Positions 6,432 through 14,532 of a stretch of DNA of 64,000 bases are shown piece after piece. The notes under the pieces were generated by a model. The model saw nothing but the letters and a program-made list of their open reading frames with translations. It was not told where the DNA came from and ran no database searches. Each line of letters begins with the position of its first letter. Position 1 is the first letter of the stretch. Origin of the DNA: Roseomonas indoligenes. GTDB lineage: Bacteria; Pseudomonadota; Alphaproteobacteria; Acetobacterales; Acetobacteraceae. A program made the translations under genes and the position numbers. The stretch spans positions 1 through 64,000 of the forward strand of contig NZ_JAGIZA010000022.1 in assembly GCF_017813365.1 (NCBI RefSeq), given 5' to 3'.

Positions 6432-8450
6432 ATGAGCACCACCCTCGCGCCGGAGGCACGTCCTCCCGCCCAGGTTCCGCCCCCCTCTAGCCCGGAACTG
6501 GGCCACCTGCTGACCGTGGTGGTCGGCGTCGTCACCGTCGCCGCCCTCTATCTGGCGCGCGAGGTGCTGATCCCCATTACCCTCGCCATCCTGCTCTCCT
6601 TCGTGCTCGCGCCCGTGGTCGGCCTGCTCCGGCGCTGGCGGGTGCCGCGTGTTCCGGCGGTGCTGCTCTCCGTGCTGCTGGCCCTTGGCGTGATCCTGCT
6701 CATCGGCAGCATCATCGGCGTGCAGATCGCGGGCCTGGCCCGGGATGCGCCCCGCTACCAGAGCGCGGTGCAGGAGAAGGTGGAGACGGCGCAGGAAACC
6801 GTCTTCGGCCGCATCCGCGATTTCTCCCGCCGCCTCAGCAACGAGGCGGAGCCCCCGCCCCCGGCGGCCCAGGGCGAGGCACAGGGCCCTGCGGCCCCGG
6901 CCACCCCCGCCCTGCCCGGCCTCAGCGGCGATGACCGCCGCCCCGTCCCCGTGGAGATCCGCCCGGGCGAATCCTCCGCGGTGGAGCTGGCCCGCAAGAT
7001 CGTCTCCCCCGTGCTCGGCCCGCTGGAGACGACTTTCATCGTCTTCATCGTCGCCGTCTTCATCCTCCTCCAGCAGGCGGACCTGCGGGACCGGCTGATC
7101 CGCCTCTTCGGCTCCAGCGACCTCCACCGCACGACAGAGGCGCTGGACGATGCCGGGCGGCGGCTGAGCAAGTACTTCCTCGCCCAGCTCATGCTGAACA
7201 GCTCCTTCGGCGTGCTCGTCGCCATCGGGCTCTTCGTCATCGGCGTGCCCAGCCCGATCGTCTGGGGCATCCTCGCCGCGCTCTTCCGCTTCGTGCCCTA
7301 TGTCGGCTCCATCCTGGCCGCCGCGATGCCCCTGGTGCTGGCCGCCGCGACGGAGCCGGGCTGGTCCATGGTGATCTGGACCGCCGCCCTCTTCCTCGTC
7401 ACGGAATCCGTCATGGGCCAGGTGGTGGAGCCCATGGTCTACGGCCACTCCACCGGGCTCTCACCCGTCTCGGTCGTGGTTGCCGCCATTTTCTGGACCT
7501 GGCTCTGGGGCCCGATCGGCCTGATCCTGGCGACCCCCCTCACCCTCTGCCTCGTCGTGCTCGGGCGGCACGTGGAGAGGCTGGAGTTCCTGGACGTCAT
7601 GCTGGGGGACCGCCCCGCCCTGACCCCGGTGGAGAACTTCTACCAGCGCATCCTGGCCGGCGACACGGACGAGGCCCTCTCCCAGGCCGAGACGCTGCTG
7701 CAGGAGCGCTCGCTCACCAGCTACTACGACGAGGTGGCGCTGAAGGGCCTGCGCCTGGCCGCCAACGACGCGGAGCGCGGCGTGCTGCCGCCGGAGCGGC
7801 TTGGGCGCATCAAAAATGCCGTCGGCGGATTGGTGAACGACCTGTCGGAGGTGCCGGATGGCGACCCGCCGCCGAAGGCGCACAAAGCCGAGCCGGATGC
7901 CATGCCGGCCGGGCGGACGGCGGACGAGAAGGCCGTGCCGATCCAGCCCGCCCCGAGCGTGGTGCTGCCGCCCCTGGCGGAGCGCGCGGGCAACTGGGGC
8001 GCGGAGACGCCCGTCCTCTGCCTCGCCGGCCGCGGCCCGCTGGACGAGGCCGCCTCCGCCATGCTCGCCCAGCTCCTCACGAAGCACGGCCTCGGAGCCC
8101 GCGTGGTGCCGCACGAGGCCAGCTCGCGCGAGCAGGTCGGGCGGCTGGACGCGGCGGGGGTGGCGATGGTTTGCGTGTCCTACCTCGACATCTCCGGCAG
8201 CCCCGCGCATCTGCGCTACCTGCTGCGCCGCCTGCGGCAGCACATGCCGGGCGTGCCCCTGCTGGTCGGGTTGTGGCCGGAGGGCGAGGCGGTGCTGAGC
8301 GATGCCAGCCTCGCGAAGGCTGTCGGCGCGGACTACTACACCTCCTCCCTGCATGCCGCCGTCACGGCCTGCCTGAAGGCGGCCGCCTCCGGCGCCCAGG
8401 ACCCGGGCGAGGCGAAGGCGGCGATGGAGAAGAAGCCTCTGCCCGGTTGA
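6432..8450 (+). CDS. AI-2E/PerM-family permease with a long C-terminal cytosolic domain
   Basis: 672 residues, nearly twice the usual ~350-400 of the family. Residues 15-390 are the permease: paired N-terminal helices, a cytosolic loop rich in Pro/Ala (~130-180), and the five C-terminal helices with the family's IGVPSPIVWGILAALFRFVPYVGS and ATPLTLCLVVLGRHVE. Residues 400-500 add a helical linker (NFYQRILAGDTDEALSQAE). Residues ~525-650 look like an alpha/beta (flavodoxin- or B12-binding-like) domain with LCLAGRGPLDEAASAMLAQLL, VAMVCVSYLD and VPLLVGLWPEGE strands. Family members export small molecules or ions; the substrate here is unknown. Inner membrane. A stand-alone gene. Confidence 0.85.
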   Translation: MSTTLAPEARPPAQVPPPSSPELGHLLTVVVGVVTVAALYLAREVLIPITLAILLSFVLAPVVGLLRRWRVPRVPAVLLSVLLALGVILLIGSIIGVQIAGLARDAPRYQSAVQEKVETAQETVFGRIRDFSRRLSNEAEPPPPAAQGEAQGPAAPATPALPGLSGDDRRPVPVEIRPGESSAVELARKIVSPVLGPLETTFIVFIVAVFILLQQADLRDRLIRLFGSSDLHRTTEALDDAGRRLSKYFLAQLMLNSSFGVLVAIGLFVIGVPSPIVWGILAALFRFVPYVGSILAAAMPLVLAAATEPGWSMVIWTAALFLVTESVMGQVVEPMVYGHSTGLSPVSVVVAAIFWTWLWGPIGLILATPLTLCLVVLGRHVERLEFLDVMLGDRPALTPVENFYQRILAGDTDEALSQAETLLQERSLTSYYDEVALKGLRLAANDAERGVLPPERLGRIKNAVGGLVNDLSEVPDGDPPPKAHKAEPDAMPAGRTADEKAVPIQPAPSVVLPPLAERAGNWGAETPVLCLAGRGPLDEAASAMLAQLLTKHGLGARVVPHEASSREQVGRLDAAGVAMVCVSYLDISGSPAHLRYLLRRLRQHMPGVPLLVGLWPEGEAVLSDASLAKAVGADYYTSSLHAAVTACLKAAASGAQDPGEAKAAMEKKPLPG

Positions 8451-8516
8451 GAAGCCGGGCCGCCGGCCTCAGACGCCGATCAGCTGTATTGCGAGCGGAC
8501 GGTGAGGTCCGGGGAT

Positions 8517-8540
8517 CCAAGGGGGGCGACGCCCCCTTGG
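8517..8540. terminator. Strong palindrome between convergent genes, likely bidirectional terminator
   Basis: CCAAGGGGG (8517-8525) and CCCCCTTGG (8532-8540) form a perfect 9-bp stem with a 6-base loop, 66 bases past the permease stop and 17 bases before the stop of the convergent basic-protein gene. No T-run is present on either side, which is common in such GC-rich genomes. Confidence 0.55.
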
Positions 8541-8557
8541 GGCCGCCCGTGTCCGGT

Positions 8558-8920
8558 TCAGGCGCTCTTGCGCGCGGCGTTTCGCTTCCGCGTCGCGGCC
8601 GCCTTCCTCGCGGAGGCGGACCGCTCCTCCGGCGTCCGGCTTGCCGCCGCCTTCTTGGCCGAGGCGGAGCGGGCGCTCGCCGGTCGGGCCGCGCTGGCCG
8701 CTCCGCCCCGCTCGCCGCCCTTGCGGGCAGGCGCCTTGTTCATCGGTTTGCCGCGGCCGGAGCCGCTCTTCTTCCCCCCGCCCGTCTCCTTGTTGACGGT
8801 GGCCCAGGCCCGGCGCTCGGCTTCCTCCTCCGGCACGCCGCGGGATCCGTAGGAATCCTCAATGTGCTCGGCCATGCGCTTCTGCTTGTCGGTATAGGCG
8901 GATTTGTCACCACGGGGCAT
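8558..8920 (-). CDS. Small Lys/Arg-rich protein (often annotated plasmid stabilisation protein)
   Basis: 120 residues. The first 45 are conserved-looking and folded (DKQKRMAEHIEDSY, then GVPEEEAERRAWATVNKETGGGKKSG). The remaining ~75 are a low-complexity Ala/Ser/Lys/Arg tail with repeated SARKAAA units, like histone H1-type tails, suggesting nucleic-acid binding. Many genomes label this family as plasmid stabilisation, but nothing here links it to a plasmid. Monocistronic. Confidence 0.7.
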   Translation of the reverse strand: MPRGDKSAYTDKQKRMAEHIEDSYGSRGVPEEEAERRAWATVNKETGGGKKSGSGRGKPMNKAPARKGGERGGAASAARPASARSASAKKAAASRTPEERSASARKAAATRKRNAARKSA

Positions 8921-9061
8921 GGGAACGGCCTCCTGCTGGGATGATGGCCGGAAGAACGCGGGAACCGGGGGGCCGGTTCAATCGCCCTTCCCGATACCAT
9001 ATAACGCGGCGAACCGGCCCTCCCCCGAGGGCCACCGAGACTTGCCCGAAGGCGTCACCCC

Positions 9062-10039
9062 ATGTCCCAGACCACCGAAGCGGCCCCTACCCCCGTCACC
9101 GTCCTCACCGGCTATCTCGGCGCCGGCAAGACCACCCTGCTGAACCGCATCCTCACCGAGAATCACGGCCGCAAGTTCGCGGTGGTGATCAACGAGTTCG
9201 GCGAGATGGGCGTGGACCAGGACCTCGTCATCGACGCGGACGAGGAAGTGTTCGAGATGAACAACGGCTGCATCTGCTGCACCGTGCGCGGTGACCTGAT
9301 CCGCATCATCGGCAGCCTGATGAAGCGCCGGGACCGGTTCGACGGCATCATCGTGGAGACGACGGGCCTGGCGAACCCCGCCCCCGTCGCCCAGACCTTC
9401 TTCGTGGACGAGGACGTGAAGCGCGCCACGCGCCTGGACGCCATCGTGACCGTGGTGGACGCCAAGCACCTCCTCACCCGCCTCGGCGACAGTCCGGAGG
9501 CCGAGGACCAGGTGGCCTTCGCCGACGTGATCGTGCTGAACAAGATGGACCTCGTGACGGCCGAGGAGGCGGACGAGGTGGAGCGCCGCATCCGCGCCAT
9601 CAACCCGACCGTGGAGATCCGCCGCGCCACCAAGTCCGAGGTGCCGCTGGACGCCGTGATCGGCCGCGATGCCTTCAGCCTGGACCGCATCCTGGCGCGG
9701 GAGCCCGAGTTCCTGACCGGCGACGACGAGCACACGCATGACAGCGCCGTGCAGTCCGTCTCCTTCGAGCTGGACCGCCCTGTGGACCCGGAGAAGTTCA
9801 ATGCCTGGATCGGCGAGCTGCTCCAGACCAAGGGCCAGGACCTTCTGCGGACGAAGGGCATCCTTCACTACAAGGGCGATGACCGCCGCTTCGCCTTCCA
9901 GGCCGTGCACATGATCGCCGATGGCGACTACATCGGCGAGTGGAAGGAAGGCGATCCCCGCAAGTCCCGCATCGTTTTCATCGGGCGCGACCTGAACCGG
10001 CCCAAGCTGCGCCGCGGCTTCGAATCCACGGCGGCCTGA
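9062..10039 (+). CDS. CobW/COG0523-family GTPase, putative metal chaperone
   Basis: 325 residues. P-loop [12 protein letters not shown] at 18-29, the metal-binding CxCC motif in [13 protein letters not shown] (~68-80), [10 protein letters not shown] switch region, NKMDL guanine specificity loop (~161), and the C-terminal CobW domain with [24 protein letters not shown]. The family uses GTP hydrolysis to deliver zinc or cobalt to enzymes. The stop is 2 bases before the WD40 gene, so the two are one transcript. Whether it serves zinc homeostasis or cobalamin synthesis cannot be told here: no Zur box or cobalamin riboswitch was seen upstream, and no cob genes lie nearby. Confidence 0.9.
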   Translation: MSQTTEAAPTPVTVLTGYLGAGKTTLLNRILTENHGRKFAVVINEFGEMGVDQDLVIDADEEVFEMNNGCICCTVRGDLIRIIGSLMKRRDRFDGIIVETTGLANPAPVAQTFFVDEDVKRATRLDAIVTVVDAKHLLTRLGDSPEAEDQVAFADVIVLNKMDLVTAEEADEVERRIRAINPTVEIRRATKSEVPLDAVIGRDAFSLDRILAREPEFLTGDDEHTHDSAVQSVSFELDRPVDPEKFNAWIGELLQTKGQDLLRTKGILHYKGDDRRFAFQAVHMIADGDYIGEWKEGDPRKSRIVFIGRDLNRPKLRRGFESTAA

Positions 10040-10041
10040 GC

Positions 10042-11082
10042 ATGTCGGACGTCGCGGACGCGGATTTCCTTCTGGACCAGCGCGGCACCGGGCGCGAGCT
10101 CGGCGCCTGGGTGGCCGACGTCGCCTTCGGGAGGGAGGGGCGCTCCGTCGCCTTCGCCCTCTCCGATGGCAGCATCCACCTCGCCTCCCCCGCGAACCAC
10201 GCGGGGGAGTGGCAGAAGCTGGAGGCGCATGACGGCGCCGTTCTCAACATGGTGCCGGACAGCGCCGATGGCCTGCTCTCCGGCGGCGACGACGGCAAGC
10301 TGCTGCACATCGCGCCCGATGGCAGCACGGAGGTCGTCTCCGACTTCGGGATGATGAAGTGGGTGGCGCACCTCGCCGCCCATTCCTCCGGGCTGCGCGC
10401 GGTGGCCGTCGGCAAGAACGTCCACCTGCTGGACGGGAAGGGCGCGAAGCTCAAGACCCTCGGCCCGCACCCCTCCACCGTCGGCGGCGTTGCCATCGAC
10501 GCCAAGGGCAAGCGCCTCTTCGCCTCCCACTACAACGGCGTCTCCGCCTGGTTCGTGGGCGCCAAGGAGGACAAGCCGCGCGTGCTGGAGTGGAAGGGGA
10601 GCCATCACGCCATAGCCGTTTCCCCCGATGGCCAGAACGTCGTCACGGGCATGCAGGAGAACGCGCTGCACGGCTGGCGCCTGACGGACAGCCAGCACAT
10701 GCGGATGTCGGGCTACCCGACGAAGACCCATTCCCTCTCCTTCACCGCCAAGGGCCGCTGGCTCGCCTCCTCCGGCGCGGATTCGGTCGTGCTCTGGCCC
10801 TTCTTCGGCGGCGGCCCGATGGGCAAGGCACCGACGGAGATCGCGGGCGGGGACCAGGTGATCTGCACCCGTGTCGCCTGCCACCCGCAGCACGAGGTGG
10901 TGGTGGCGGGTTTCCAGGACGGGCTCGTGCTGATGGCGGAGATCGCCTCCGGCAAGGTCGTGCCCGTCGCGGCGCCCGGGCGCGGCGCTGTCTCCGCGCT
11001 CGCCTGGAACGCCACCGGGACGCATCTCGCCTTCGGCACTGAAACCGGCTTTGGCGGGCTTCTGGACTTGGCGAAGCGCTAG
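10042..11082 (+). CDS. WD40 repeat protein partnered with the CobW GTPase
   Basis: 346 residues forming a single beta-propeller of WD40-like blades (GAWVADVAFGREGRSVAFALSDG, LEAHDGAVLNM, SGGDDGKLLHIA, LAWNATGTHLAFGTE and others), with no signal peptide or membrane segment. Such a cytoplasmic propeller is a protein-binding scaffold. It starts 2 bases after the GTPase stop; this pairing recurs in alphaproteobacteria and suggests the propeller works with the metal-chaperone GTPase, but its role has not been established to my knowledge. The ATG at 10042 is used; an upstream in-frame extension lies inside the GTPase gene. Confidence 0.85.
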   Translation: MSDVADADFLLDQRGTGRELGAWVADVAFGREGRSVAFALSDGSIHLASPANHAGEWQKLEAHDGAVLNMVPDSADGLLSGGDDGKLLHIAPDGSTEVVSDFGMMKWVAHLAAHSSGLRAVAVGKNVHLLDGKGAKLKTLGPHPSTVGGVAIDAKGKRLFASHYNGVSAWFVGAKEDKPRVLEWKGSHHAIAVSPDGQNVVTGMQENALHGWRLTDSQHMRMSGYPTKTHSLSFTAKGRWLASSGADSVVLWPFFGGGPMGKAPTEIAGGDQVICTRVACHPQHEVVVAGFQDGLVLMAEIASGKVVPVAAPGRGAVSALAWNATGTHLAFGTETGFGGLLDLAKR

Positions 11083-11103
11083 GGCAGCCCCAACCTGGGT
11101 GGC

Positions 11104-11931
11104 ATGAGCGATCGCATCACCACCCCCCTCCTCTCCATCCCGCGCCTCGGGCTCGGCACCTACCGTCTGACCGGGGCGGCAGGGCAGGCCGCGGTGGAAT
11201 CAGCCCTGGCCATGGGCTACCGCGCCCTGGATACGGCCGAGATGTACGGCAACGAGGTGGAGGTCGGCGCCGGCCTTCAGGCCTCCGGCCTGCCGCGCTC
11301 CGACGTTTTCGTGACCAGCAAGGTCTGGTGGGACCATCTCAGCCCCGCTGAAATCCGCCAAGCCTGCGAGACCTCGCTCCGCAAGCTCGGCACGGACTAC
11401 CTGGACCTCTATCTCGTCCACTGGCCTGCCGCCGACATGGACCTGCACCGCGTGATGCACGACATGACACGGCTGCGCGAGGAAGGGCTGGTCCGCGCGA
11501 TCGGCGTGGCGAACTTTCCGGCCGGGCTGCTGAAGCGCGCGATCGAGACGGGCGCACCCATCGCGGCCAATCAGGTCGAGTACCACGCCCAGCTCTCGCA
11601 GGACCGGCTGCTGGAGGTGACCCGCCCCAACAACATCGTGCTGACGGCCTATTCCCCGCTCGGCCGCGGCGTGATGACGGAGAATCCGGTGATCCGGGCG
11701 ATCGCCGCGCGCCACGGCACCGGCGCCGGGCAGGTCGCGCTGGCCTGGCTGCTGCGGCAGGACGGGGTGGCCGCCATTCCCAAGGCGTCGCGCCCGGAGA
11801 GCCAGCGCGCGAACCTGGAGGCGCTGGCCCTAGCGGAGCAGATCACCGAAGCGGATGTGGCGGAGTTGAACGCACTTCCGAAGGACCAGCGCTTCGTGAA
11901 CCCGGCTTTCGCGCCGGACTGGGCGGCCTGA
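11104..11931 (+). CDS. Aldo/keto reductase (2,5-diketo-D-gluconate reductase-like)
   Basis: 275 residues, a complete TIM-barrel NADPH-dependent carbonyl reductase. The catalytic tetrad is visible: Asp in ALDTAEMYGNE, Tyr of the same motif, Lys in VTSKVWWDHL and His in LYLVHWP. The C-terminal IPKASRPESQRANLEA is the cofactor phosphate-binding segment. It resembles DkgB-type enzymes that reduce methylglyoxal, diketogluconate and other aldehydes. It follows the WD40 gene by 21 bases but is functionally unrelated to it. Confidence 0.88.
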   Translation: MSDRITTPLLSIPRLGLGTYRLTGAAGQAAVESALAMGYRALDTAEMYGNEVEVGAGLQASGLPRSDVFVTSKVWWDHLSPAEIRQACETSLRKLGTDYLDLYLVHWPAADMDLHRVMHDMTRLREEGLVRAIGVANFPAGLLKRAIETGAPIAANQVEYHAQLSQDRLLEVTRPNNIVLTAYSPLGRGVMTENPVIRAIAARHGTGAGQVALAWLLRQDGVAAIPKASRPESQRANLEALALAEQITEADVAELNALPKDQRFVNPAFAPDWAA

Positions 11932-11941
11932 GAGCCGCCAA

Positions 11942-11963
11942 CCGCCCGGCCATCGCCGGGCGG
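11942..11963. terminator. Bidirectional hairpin between convergent genes
   Basis: CCGCCCGGC (11942-11950), loop CATC, GCCGGGCGG (11955-11963): a perfect 9-bp stem placed between the aldo/keto reductase stop and the convergent small exported protein. Confidence 0.55.
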
Positions 11964-11970
11964 ACTGCCC

Positions 11971-12321
11971 TCAGGTGTAGCGGACGGGGCGCGAAGCGCC
12001 GGCCGGAGAGATGCAGAAGTGCACGGCCGGGTAGAGCACGGCCTCGGCCTCGGGGGCCGGGGCATCGGCCTGCGCCGCCTGCTCAACCGGCTTGCGCGGG
12101 GCGGGGCGGGCGGCCGGGCTGCGGCGATGCGCCGGAGCAGCGGCCGGCCGCTCGGCCCGGACCTGCCGGGAGAAGATCGTGGCCCCGGAGGAAATCGGCG
12201 CCGCAACGTCACACATCGTCGCATTAACGAAGGCCGGAGCCTCTTCAGCGCTTGCAGATGGCGCCAGGGCAACAGTCCCGGCGAGCATCCCGAAGAGTGC
12301 GATCGCGCCCCAATTCAGCAT
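11971..12321 (-). CDS. Small exported hypothetical protein
   Basis: 116 residues from the ATG at 12321 (an ATG 21 bases upstream adds MRKRGSE). Residues 1-26 are a Sec signal peptide (LNWGAIALFGMLAGTVALA, cleavage near ASAEE). The mature part is Ala/Pro/Arg-rich and disordered, with two cysteines (TMCDVAAP and HFCISP) that may form one disulfide. No family recognised. Confidence 0.55.
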   Translation of the reverse strand: MLNWGAIALFGMLAGTVALAPSASAEEAPAFVNATMCDVAAPISSGATIFSRQVRAERPAAAPAHRRSPAARPAPRKPVEQAAQADAPAPEAEAVLYPAVHFCISPAGASRPVRYT

Positions 12322-12519
12322 CTCCGACCCCCTCTTCCGCATTAAATCATATACTTAGCGAAGCTTCTTGCCTCGCTCTCTGCGGAATGAACGCCGAGTC
12401 ATCGCGGCGGTTTCCGCGAAGCCGAATCGCGGATCCGGCGGCAGCCGAAACGCGGATGAAGCGTTGGGCGGGCGGCAACCCTCTCCAGCGCCCGATCGGG
12501 GCCCCTCAGGAGCGACGAA

Positions 12520-12954
12520 ATGAGCGACAAGCCCCCCGGCATCCCTGGGATTTCTCCCCAGGACGATGATGAGGTTGACCTCGGCATCAGCATCCAGACC
12601 GTCGCCAACATCGTCGACGCGGCCCGCGCCTCCGATGAGACGGAGGAGGACGAGCTGAACGAGGACATGAACGACCCGGAGACGGACGACGCCGCCAAGC
12701 CCGACCTGACCGGCGAGAATCTTGAGACCCTGATCGGCGAGCTGAACGAGGACGAGCAGGCCGCCCTCATCGCCCTCGCCTGGGTCGGACGCGGCGACTA
12801 CGAGCCGGATGAGTGGAGCGAGGCGATCGGCCTCGCGCGCGAGCGCAACGAGACTGACACCGCCGCCTACCTGATGGGCATGGAGTTGCTCGGCGACCTG
12901 CTGGCCGAGGGCCTGGCCGCCTTCGGCATCGTGGTCGAGGAAATCGAGCGCTGA
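12520..12954 (+). CDS. DUF3775-family protein
   Basis: 144 acidic residues. The C-terminal half matches DUF3775 (LNEDEQAALIALAWVGRGDYEPDEW, then AYLMGMELLGDLLAEGLAAFG). The N-terminal third is a disordered Asp/Glu-rich segment. The start has a clear ribosome site, AGGAG, 7 bases upstream. Family function is unknown; the protein is soluble and stands alone. Confidence 0.8.
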   Translation: MSDKPPGIPGISPQDDDEVDLGISIQTVANIVDAARASDETEEDELNEDMNDPETDDAAKPDLTGENLETLIGELNEDEQAALIALAWVGRGDYEPDEWSEAIGLARERNETDTAAYLMGMELLGDLLAEGLAAFGIVVEEIER

Positions 12955-12987
12955 CGGCTCGCCCCTGAACGGGCCCGCGGGCCGGTC

Positions 12988-13707
12988 CTACCCGAAGACC
13001 GGCCCCGGCAGCCCGGCGATCTCCCGCACCAGCTTGCGGCGCACGGCGTTGCCGAAAGCCTCGAAATCCTCGGCCGCAATGAGGAAGGCGCCGTCGCCGC
13101 CGATCACGGAATCCCGGTAGTAGGCATCCAGTGGGATAGGGGATGGCCGCCCGAAGGTCGGGCGGTCGTTGATGATGGGCAGTCCGTTGATCGTCACGCC
13201 TTGCGCCACCACGCGGTCGCGCACGGCCTCTACGGGCTGGCCGCTGTTGTTCACGCCGTCGCCGGAGACGTCGATCACGCGCCGCGTTCCCTCATAGGGC
13301 GATTCCATGAGGGTCCGCATGGAGAAATCCAGCCCGCCCGAGATGGAGGTCCAGGAGAGCGCGACGCGCGGCGCCTGCTCCAGCGCCGTGGCCCAGGCCG
13401 CCGCCTCCGCCTGGCTGCCGATATGCGTCCAGGGGATCACCAGCCGCTGGTAGTCCGATCCCGCCCATTCGACATAGGCCACGGCGATGGCTCCGGTCAT
13501 GCCGCCGCGGATCGCCTCCACCACGCGCGGATCGGTCATCGCGTTGCGGTAGCCCTCCCGCTGCAGCCGGGCCTCGTCGTCGTCGATGGAGCGGGAGACG
13601 TCCACCGCCAGCACCAGCAGCAGGTCGACCGACTCTTCGGCGCGCGCGGGATGCGTGGCGGGGAGCATCGCGGCGCCGCCCGCCGCGAGAAGGGACCGAC
13701 GCCGCAT
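12988..13707 (-). CDS. DUF1194 protein, secreted von Willebrand factor A-like
   Basis: 239 residues. The N-terminus has a twin-arginine-style signal (MRRRSLLAAGGAAML, cleavage after ARAEE). The mature protein starts with a VWA-like fold: VLAVDVSRSIDDDE supplies the DxSxS metal-ion-dependent adhesion motif (~residue 34). Continuing segments RRVIDVSGDGVNNSG and GLPIIND are typical of DUF1194. Periplasmic; likely binds a protein partner through a metal ion. Partner unknown. Confidence 0.85.
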   Translation of the reverse strand: MRRRSLLAAGGAAMLPATHPARAEESVDLLLVLAVDVSRSIDDDEARLQREGYRNAMTDPRVVEAIRGGMTGAIAVAYVEWAGSDYQRLVIPWTHIGSQAEAAAWATALEQAPRVALSWTSISGGLDFSMRTLMESPYEGTRRVIDVSGDGVNNSGQPVEAVRDRVVAQGVTINGLPIINDRPTFGRPSPIPLDAYYRDSVIGGDGAFLIAAEDFEAFGNAVRRKLVREIAGLPGPVFG

Positions 13708-13792
13708 GGAACATGCCCTCGCCTGCTGATCGAGGGATCAGATCAGGCGCATCCACCGCGCCGCAATGACTTTCGTGTGGCGCACGCGCTTG

Positions 13793-14458
13793 TCAGGGAA
13801 GGCGCACGGCCGGCACCGTGGCGGGATCGGGCGCCCAGCCGCCGGGCACCGGGCGCAGCAGCGGCGCGGCGAAGGCCGCGACGACCGGCACCTCGCCCGG
13901 CCAGTCCGCCACCCAGCGGTCCCCCTGCGCCATGGCCACGCAGAGGCCCACCGGCCGCACCCCGGCCCGCGCCAGCAATGCCAGCCCCGCCAGCGCCGAG
14001 GTGCCGGTGCTGATCACGTCGTCCACCAGCAGCACGCGGCGGCCCTGCAGCCGGTGCAGCACGCGCGGATCCAGCCACATCCGCCGCTCCCCGGGCGTGG
14101 TGGAGGAGGAGACGGGGGCGGAGAGGGCCTCCTCGTACCAGCGCTTGCGGGAATAGCCCGCGGCGACCCAGTTCGGGTGCCCCAGCGCCTCCGCCACCGG
14201 CGGCGCCAGGGCGTGGCCCAGCGTGGGCAGCCCGCAGACCACCTCCGCCCCCAGCGGCCGCGCCGCATCCGCCATCCAGCCCGCCAGGCGCCGCAGGACC
14301 GGGAAGGAAGCCTGGTTCACGATGAGCCCGGTGACCGCCACCCCGCCATAGTTCCGCAGCGGCAGGCGCAGGGCGGAGCCGCCCGGCACGGGCAGGGCCG
14401 CGCTCTCCCGGTAAGGCGGGGCGTCGGGGGCGGGTTCAAAACCTTGCCAGAAATCCAT
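13793..14458 (-). CDS. Phosphoribosyltransferase-domain protein
   Basis: 221 residues with a type I PRTase fold. The PRPP-binding motif VLLVDDVISTGTSALA lies at about 142-157, and the N-terminal half has the hood region with AEVVCGLPTLGHALAPPVAEALG. It resembles adenine/orotate-type transferases, but the base substrate cannot be assigned. It is divergent from the ABC importer operon starting at 14533, separated by 74 bases. Confidence 0.8.
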   Translation of the reverse strand: MDFWQGFEPAPDAPPYRESAALPVPGGSALRLPLRNYGGVAVTGLIVNQASFPVLRRLAGWMADAARPLGAEVVCGLPTLGHALAPPVAEALGHPNWVAAGYSRKRWYEEALSAPVSSSTTPGERRMWLDPRVLHRLQGRRVLLVDDVISTGTSALAGLALLARAGVRPVGLCVAMAQGDRWVADWPGEVPVVAAFAAPLLRPVPGGWAPDPATVPAVRLP

Positions 14459-14532
14459 TCACGGCGCTTGGCACGCTGTCGCGCGGTGGTCCAGCCTCGT
14501 AGAACCACCCGAATCCCCCTCGGAGCCGAGCC

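Noticed and set aside
8558-8920. Plasmid partition or toxin-antitoxin gene
   Set aside because: The common plasmid-stabilisation label rests on naming only; no partner, replication or partition gene is nearby.
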